Origin: Mesorhizobium sp. B2-7-2
Lineage (GTDB): Bacteria > Pseudomonadota > Alphaproteobacteria > Rhizobiales > Rhizobiaceae
Length of the DNA stretch: 56,332 nucleotides
Direction: 5' to 3'
Assembly: GCF_006440775.1 (NCBI RefSeq)
Contig: NZ_VFTZ01000031.1
Span: forward strand, 1 to 56,332
The notes under the pieces were generated by a model that was given only the letters and a program-made list of their open reading frames with translations, was not told the origin of the DNA and searched no databases. Made by a program: the position numbers and the translations under genes. Below are positions 53,733-56,332 of the stretch, one piece after another. How positions within the stretch are numbered: position 1 is the first letter of the stretch; the number at the start of each line of letters is the position of its first letter.

Positions 53733-54824
53733 CTATCCGGCCACTTCATCTCGCGCGCCGACCTTGCGCTCCGACATGGGAAAAATCGTCACGAGTCGGG
53801 CCGCGACCCGCTGCTTGAGCGCGCCACCCAGAACTTCGATCGGCACCAGCCGCTCATGGTTGCCTGCCCGCAGCCGCACGAAGAAATGCATCCGGTAGGC
53901 AGCGATCCTACCCCGCGTGGCCGGATCGGCGCTGACATCGACGACGAATACCGAGCCTATGCGTGCCGGCCATGGCTGCCTGGCAAGAGCCGTTCCGAGG
54001 AAATCGCCGAGTCCATAGGCGATCACGCTGTCGCCGATGCGCTCGACGGGCTGCAAGACATGCGCATGATGCCCGGCGATCAGCCGGACGCCGCGATCCG
54101 CCAGCCGCCTCGCCAGCGCCCGCGTCGCAGGTCGTGGAAAATGCCGGAACTCCCAGTCCCAATGCGGCACGGCGCAGATGAGATCGATGCCCGACGCAGC
54201 GTCGCGCGGCCATTCGGCGGCGCGCATCGAGATGCGTTCTTCGAACGGCGCGGCATCCGTGTTGCGCCACAGCGTGAAGGCCGCAAAGCCGATCGTCAGC
54301 GATCCGGCCGCATGACGCTGGACAGGCCCGCCGGCAACCGTGCCGATGGTCCGGATCCCGAGCCGGTTCAGTGCCGCGAGTGTTTCCTCGAAACCGGCGA
54401 TGCCCTGATCGAGCATATGGTTGTTGGCCAGGGACAGAACGAGTCTGTCGCGCGCGATGCCGGCGGCTGCGAGCGCATCGGCCAGGAAGCGCTCGCTCAT
54501 CGCATGATGCGTGCCGAGCCGGGTGCCCATTACCGCGCGTGCGCGTTCGACGATCGGGCTTTCGCAATTGCCGACCACGAGGTCGGCGGACGAAAGCAGC
54601 GTCGTGATTGCCGGATCGCATTCCGGCGCATCGCGATTGGCGACGGCCGAGATGTCGCCGACGAAGGCCAGCCGCACCTTCCGTGTGGGCTGCGGATCGA
54701 GCAATGTCGCCGCCGGCGCCGCGAAGCCGCTTCTGTCGCCGGCAAGCGACGGTCTCAGCAGGCGCGGCAGCCACGACAGTTTATAGGCAAGCGGATAGTT
54801 CGACACGGGCCCATCCAGTTTCAC
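53733..54824 (-). CDS. CapA family metallophosphatase-like protein
   Basis: About 363 aa. Motifs of the CapA/PgsA group with a calcineurin-like fold: LAFVGDISAV, LVVGNCESPIVE, LVLSLANNHMLDQGIAGF, VPHWDWEFRHFPRP and IAGHHAHVLQPVERIGDSV. Known members take part in poly-gamma-glutamate or capsule synthesis, but many are uncharacterised; no capsule genes are adjacent. No TM anchor is visible. Start uncertain; the GTG at 54824 is one of several in a frame open to 54980. Confidence 0.82.
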   Translation of the reverse strand: MKLDGPVSNYPLAYKLSWLPRLLRPSLAGDRSGFAAPAATLLDPQPTRKVRLAFVGDISAVANRDAPECDPAITTLLSSADLVVGNCESPIVERARAVMGTRLGTHHAMSERFLADALAAAGIARDRLVLSLANNHMLDQGIAGFEETLAALNRLGIRTIGTVAGGPVQRHAAGSLTIGFAAFTLWRNTDAAPFEERISMRAAEWPRDAASGIDLICAVPHWDWEFRHFPRPATRALARRLADRGVRLIAGHHAHVLQPVERIGDSVIAYGLGDFLGTALARQPWPARIGSVFVVDVSADPATRGRIAAYRMHFFVRLRAGNHERLVPIEVLGGALKQRVAARLVTIFPMSERKVGARDEVAG

Positions 54825-54943
54825 CCTGTGTAGACTGTCTGATGGGCCGGTTGAAGCGGGTTGCTGGCGATCCCGCGGCGGGCATCTCGGGCTGACCGAA
54901 ATGTGTGTATGCTCGCGACGTCGAGTAGTGGAGGGCGATGACG

Positions 54944-56194
54944 ATGCGTAGAACGATCCTTGCAGCAGCCTTGTTTGCATTCCTGCCGGCGTCCTTCGCC
55001 TGGGCGGAGATGCCTGACGCGGCCAAGTCCATGTTCGAGGCGAAGAGCGTGGCCGACCGGAACACGGCGCTGTCGACGCTGGAGGCGGCAGCGGCCAAGG
55101 ACTCGGCCTCGGCCTATGCGGCCGGCGCCGGCGAATTCTTCACTGCGCTCGAGCTCCTCGCCGGCGGCCTGCATCGCCACGGTTTCGAGAGCCCGAAATC
55201 CTTCATGCTGCCGCTGATGCGGTTGCCGGTGCCCGACAATCCCAACCCGCAGCCGCTGACCTACGAAGACTTCCGCGCCATCCTGGTCGCCTTCCGCGAC
55301 CGGCTCGAAAAATCCGCCGTCACGCTCGGCTCGGTGCCAAAAGATGCCGATATCGGCATGGTGGTCGATCTCACCCATGTCGGCATCGACCTCAACGAAG
55401 ATGGCAAGCTCGCGCCCGACGAAAGCATCGCCGCCATCATGGCGTCGCTCTCACGCGGCAGCGTCGACATAAGCGATGCCGCGCCTTCGCTCACCTTCCG
55501 CTTCGACCGCGCCGACGGTTTTTGGCTGCAAGGCTATGCCGAGTTCCTGATGGCGCAGGCCGATTTCTGGCTGGCGCATGATTTTCGCAATGCTTTCGAC
55601 GGCTCGTTCCACATGCTGTTCCCGCGCGCGAAGCTGCCTCTGCAGGATACGCTCGTGCCGCTGGACGGCGGCATGAGCGGCAACATTTTCGCCTCGGAAT
55701 GGCGCTTCGCCGACTTCATCTCGCTGGTACATCTCGTCAACTGGCCGGTGGTCGAGCCGGAACGCCGGCAGGCCGCGCGCCGCCACCTGCTGGAGATGAT
55801 CCGCCTGTCGCGCGAAGACTGGAAATCGATCTTGGCCGAGACCGACAATGACCGTGAATGGCTGCCGGGACCGCAGCAGAAAGGCGTCAATCCGCTGACC
55901 GGCCTCGAGGTCGGCGAGGAACAGGTGCAGGCCTGGCTCGCCACATTGACGGTAGCTGAGGATCTTCTCCAAGGCCGCGCGCTGCTGCCGCATTTCCGCA
56001 TCGCCGGCAAGGGCATCAACATGAAGCGCTTCTTCGACGAGCCGAAACCTTTCGACCTGGTGCTGTCGATCACCGGACCCGGCATCGCGCCCTATCTCGA
56101 AAGCGGCAAGATCCTCACCAGCGACGATTTCGACCAGATCCAGCGCGAGTTCAGCGGCGCCGGTTTTTTGACCTTTGCGCTGTGGTTCAATTGA
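54944..56194 (+). CDS. exported hypothetical protein
   Basis: 416 aa. Signal peptide MRRTILAAALFAFLPASFAWA, then a globular protein rich in Trp and Leu (EDWKSILAE, WLPGPQQKGVNPLTGLEV, FLTFALWFN at the end). An EF-hand-like loop DLNEDGKLAPDE occurs near residue 150. No family could be named; codon use is like the neighbours, so it looks native. The second ATG (54944) has better spacing to GGAGGG than the first (54938). Confidence 0.7.
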   Translation: MRRTILAAALFAFLPASFAWAEMPDAAKSMFEAKSVADRNTALSTLEAAAAKDSASAYAAGAGEFFTALELLAGGLHRHGFESPKSFMLPLMRLPVPDNPNPQPLTYEDFRAILVAFRDRLEKSAVTLGSVPKDADIGMVVDLTHVGIDLNEDGKLAPDESIAAIMASLSRGSVDISDAAPSLTFRFDRADGFWLQGYAEFLMAQADFWLAHDFRNAFDGSFHMLFPRAKLPLQDTLVPLDGGMSGNIFASEWRFADFISLVHLVNWPVVEPERRQAARRHLLEMIRLSREDWKSILAETDNDREWLPGPQQKGVNPLTGLEVGEEQVQAWLATLTVAEDLLQGRALLPHFRIAGKGINMKRFFDEPKPFDLVLSITGPGIAPYLESGKILTSDDFDQIQREFSGAGFLTFALWFN

Positions 56195-56332
56195 GGACCG
56201 CTGTCTTGGGTTCCTCGCCCCGTGAAATGGGCCACGCTATGCACAGATCTTCTGTGACTGGCGCGACTGATCAGGCCGAGGCTTGATTGCCACGTGGTTC
56301 CCCCAATCCGTCGCTGCTTCGCAGCGCCACCT
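56195..56332. other. right end of window, no gene seen
   Basis: 138 bp after the last gene. The last bases contain a small stem (GCTGCTTCGCAGC) that may begin another palindromic intergenic element continuing outside the window. Confidence 0.3.

Overview
The window looks like chromosomal DNA of a high-GC alphaproteobacterium of the Rhizobiales, most like Mesorhizobium. This rests on a CarB with the two insertions seen in rhizobial CarB proteins, the lsrB(vtlR)-trxB-lrp gene order, a candidate AbcR-type small RNA close to lsrB, several rhizobial domains of unknown function (DUF3775, DUF2314, extensin-like, LssY-like), and dispersed palindromic repeats between genes. No plasmid or phage backbone and no rRNA or tRNA gene was seen. 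Identifications are from reading the sequence and knowledge of the families; no database search was run.

Layout. 0.1-3.7 kb: carB. 3.7-5.8 kb: an AT-rich island with two translationally coupled genes, a SAMHD1-like HD phosphohydrolase and a polymerase-beta-type nucleotidyltransferase; this is the best candidate for an undescribed system. 5.8-16 kb: RidA, DUF4142, DUF899, a sugar ABC importer without an ATPase gene, GNAT, a lytic transglycosylase lipoprotein, a DNA methyltransferase for repair, cold-shock protein, a RelE/ParE-type toxin-antitoxin pair and a GST. 16-24 kb: an array of palindromes, a pair of coupled EAL proteins, aspartate aminotransferase, a cupin, a GGDEF-EAL protein and an EF-G paralogue. 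24-28 kb: the AbcR-like sRNA, an ICMT-family methyltransferase, a 386-bp MITE-like element, lsrB, trxB and lrp. 28-35.5 kb: a complete ADP-heptose supply and transfer set (hldE-gmhA-gmhB on the minus strand; hldD-waaF-waaC on the plus strand) with a LysE exporter and an orphan Phd antitoxin between the two halves. 35.5-42 kb: greA with a candidate leader attenuator, TPR, DUF3775, two extensin-like proteins, LssY_C and a CorC/HlyC-type membrane protein. 42-46.5 kb: a second copy of the MITE in opposite orientation, a GGCT-like protein, an avidin-family protein, an FMN reductase diverging from an HxlR regulator, a thioesterase and a VOC protein. 46.6-50.4 kb: a coupled catabolic operon (GMC oxidoreductase, enolase-superfamily enzyme, beta-hydroxyacid dehydrogenase). 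50.4-56.3 kb: a repeat, a diacylglycerol-kinase-family protein, a possible structured RNA ending in a terminator, conserved hypotheticals and a CapA-like protein.

How the genes work together. The heptose genes would make ADP-L-glycero-beta-D-manno-heptose from sedoheptulose 7-phosphate and add it to the LPS inner core. The three EAL/GGDEF genes are a local concentration of c-di-GMP functions. LsrB, thioredoxin reductase, Lrp and the sRNA fit a redox and nutrient-uptake regulatory locus. The catabolic operon would oxidise, dehydrate and further reduce or oxidise a sugar- or polyol-like compound. Most long minus-strand or alternative-frame ORFs opposite GC-rich genes are shadows and were left out.
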